From Staphylococcus durrellii (lineage in GTDB: Bacteria; Bacillota; Bacilli; Staphylococcales; Staphylococcaceae), in the NCBI RefSeq assembly GCF_015594545.1, contig NZ_JADIIO010000001.1, positions 2,418,001-2,482,000 on the forward strand: a DNA stretch of 64,000 nt, written 5' to 3'. Shown one piece after another: positions 63,798 to 64,000 of this stretch. The translations under genes were made by a program, and so were the position numbers. The first letter of the stretch is position 1. Every line of letters starts with the position of its first letter. The notes beneath the pieces were generated by a model. That model worked only from the letters and a program-made list of their open reading frames with translations. It made no database searches and had not been told where the DNA came from.

Positions 63798-63856
63798 TTA
63801 TAAATAAGAAAGAGAAGTGCAAATATTAGTTGTACCTCTCTTTCTTATTTATAAAA
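63798..63856 (-). terminator. Terminator at the 3' end of the TauE/SafE gene
   Basis: TTTATAAATAAGAAAGAGA pairs with TCTCTTTCTTATTTATAAA around a 20-base middle. It overlaps the last codons of the minus-strand gene. The gap 63614-63797 has no gene. Confidence 0.75.
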
Positions 63857-64000
63857 CAATTTGAATAATTGCAATAATAATTAAAATACTGATGATCCAT
63901 TTTTGTACAAAACTAGGGACTTTTTTACCTAATTTTAAGCCTAACGGAGCGAAAATAATACTCCCTATTATTAAAAATAACGCGTCTTCTAAAGGAATGT
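63849..64000 (-). CDS. TauE/SafE-family sulfite/anion exporter (N-terminal part beyond window)
   Basis: Only the C-terminal 50 codons are visible: IPLEDALFLIIGSIIFAPLG then LKLGKKVPSFVQKWIISILI and the end IIIAIIQIVL. The Gly/Leu-rich pattern with GxxLGxKLGKKVP followed by one membrane segment is characteristic of the last repeat of TauE/SafE proteins. The rest lies past the right edge. Confidence 0.8.
   Translation of the reverse strand, partial: IPLEDALFLIIGSIIFAPLGLKLGKKVPSFVQKWIISILIIIAIIQIVL

Noticed and set aside
1..64000. CRISPR arrays, tRNA or rRNA genes.
   Set aside because: No regularly spaced repeats, cloverleaf-like CCA-ending sequences or rRNA motifs were noticed on either strand.

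Overview
The window is low-GC Firmicute DNA and fits a coagulase-negative Staphylococcus. The evidence is a metI-metC-metF-metE operon behind a T-box and divergent from parB, a poly-gamma-glutamate capsule operon, cidAB, an IS431/IS257 copy, a Tn552-type transposition module, cadD/cadX and PepA1/Fst-type toxins. A saprophyticus/cohnii-group species is plausible, but that is inference.

Layout. 0-8 kb: a LysR-controlled operon (PanE-like reductase, acetoacetate-decarboxylase family, 3-hydroxyacyl dehydrogenase family), then a divergent RpiR-controlled sugar/polyol unit (PfkB kinase and RpiR on minus; TIM-barrel isomerase and RbtT-like transporter on plus). 8-19.6 kb: small redox units, each with a nearby regulator or operator (TetR-SDR, HxlR-ALDH), plus an AEC transporter, gldA, cidAB, a stress SDR and a membrane-anchored PGA hydrolase. 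19.9-27 kb: a YfhO-like membrane protein and the capsule operon capB-C-A-E-D (minus). 27.4-36 kb: parB and the methionine operon. 36-41 kb: TM2 protein, cstA, a CynX-like MFS with an XRE-cupin regulator, and a leaderless iron-siderophore-binding protein. 41.1-43.3 kb: a decayed gene cluster around what reads as a broken circular-bacteriocin precursor. 43.7-48.4 kb: an alpha-glucoside PTS, a GH13 glucosidase and a LacI regulator.

48.5-63 kb is an accessory mosaic: recombinase remnants, a fused transposase-ATPase of Tn552 type, a frameshifted YdhK lipoprotein, IS431 lodged between two truncated plasmid replication genes, copper-type remnants with a CsoR-like operator, cadD-cadX, an intact PepA1/Fst type I toxin-antitoxin locus, a thyA fragment, and an Rrf2 regulator with a broken DsbA-like gene and a YwnB-like oxidoreductase. 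The right edge enters a TauE/SafE exporter.

The most notable unlisted structures are (i) one intact and up to five decayed copies of a PepA1/Fst toxin-antitoxin element scattered between 7.8 and 61 kb, and (ii) the circular-bacteriocin remnant at 42.0-42.4 kb. Several genes are broken at homopolymer runs, so read-level confirmation matters. No tRNA, rRNA or CRISPR array was seen.
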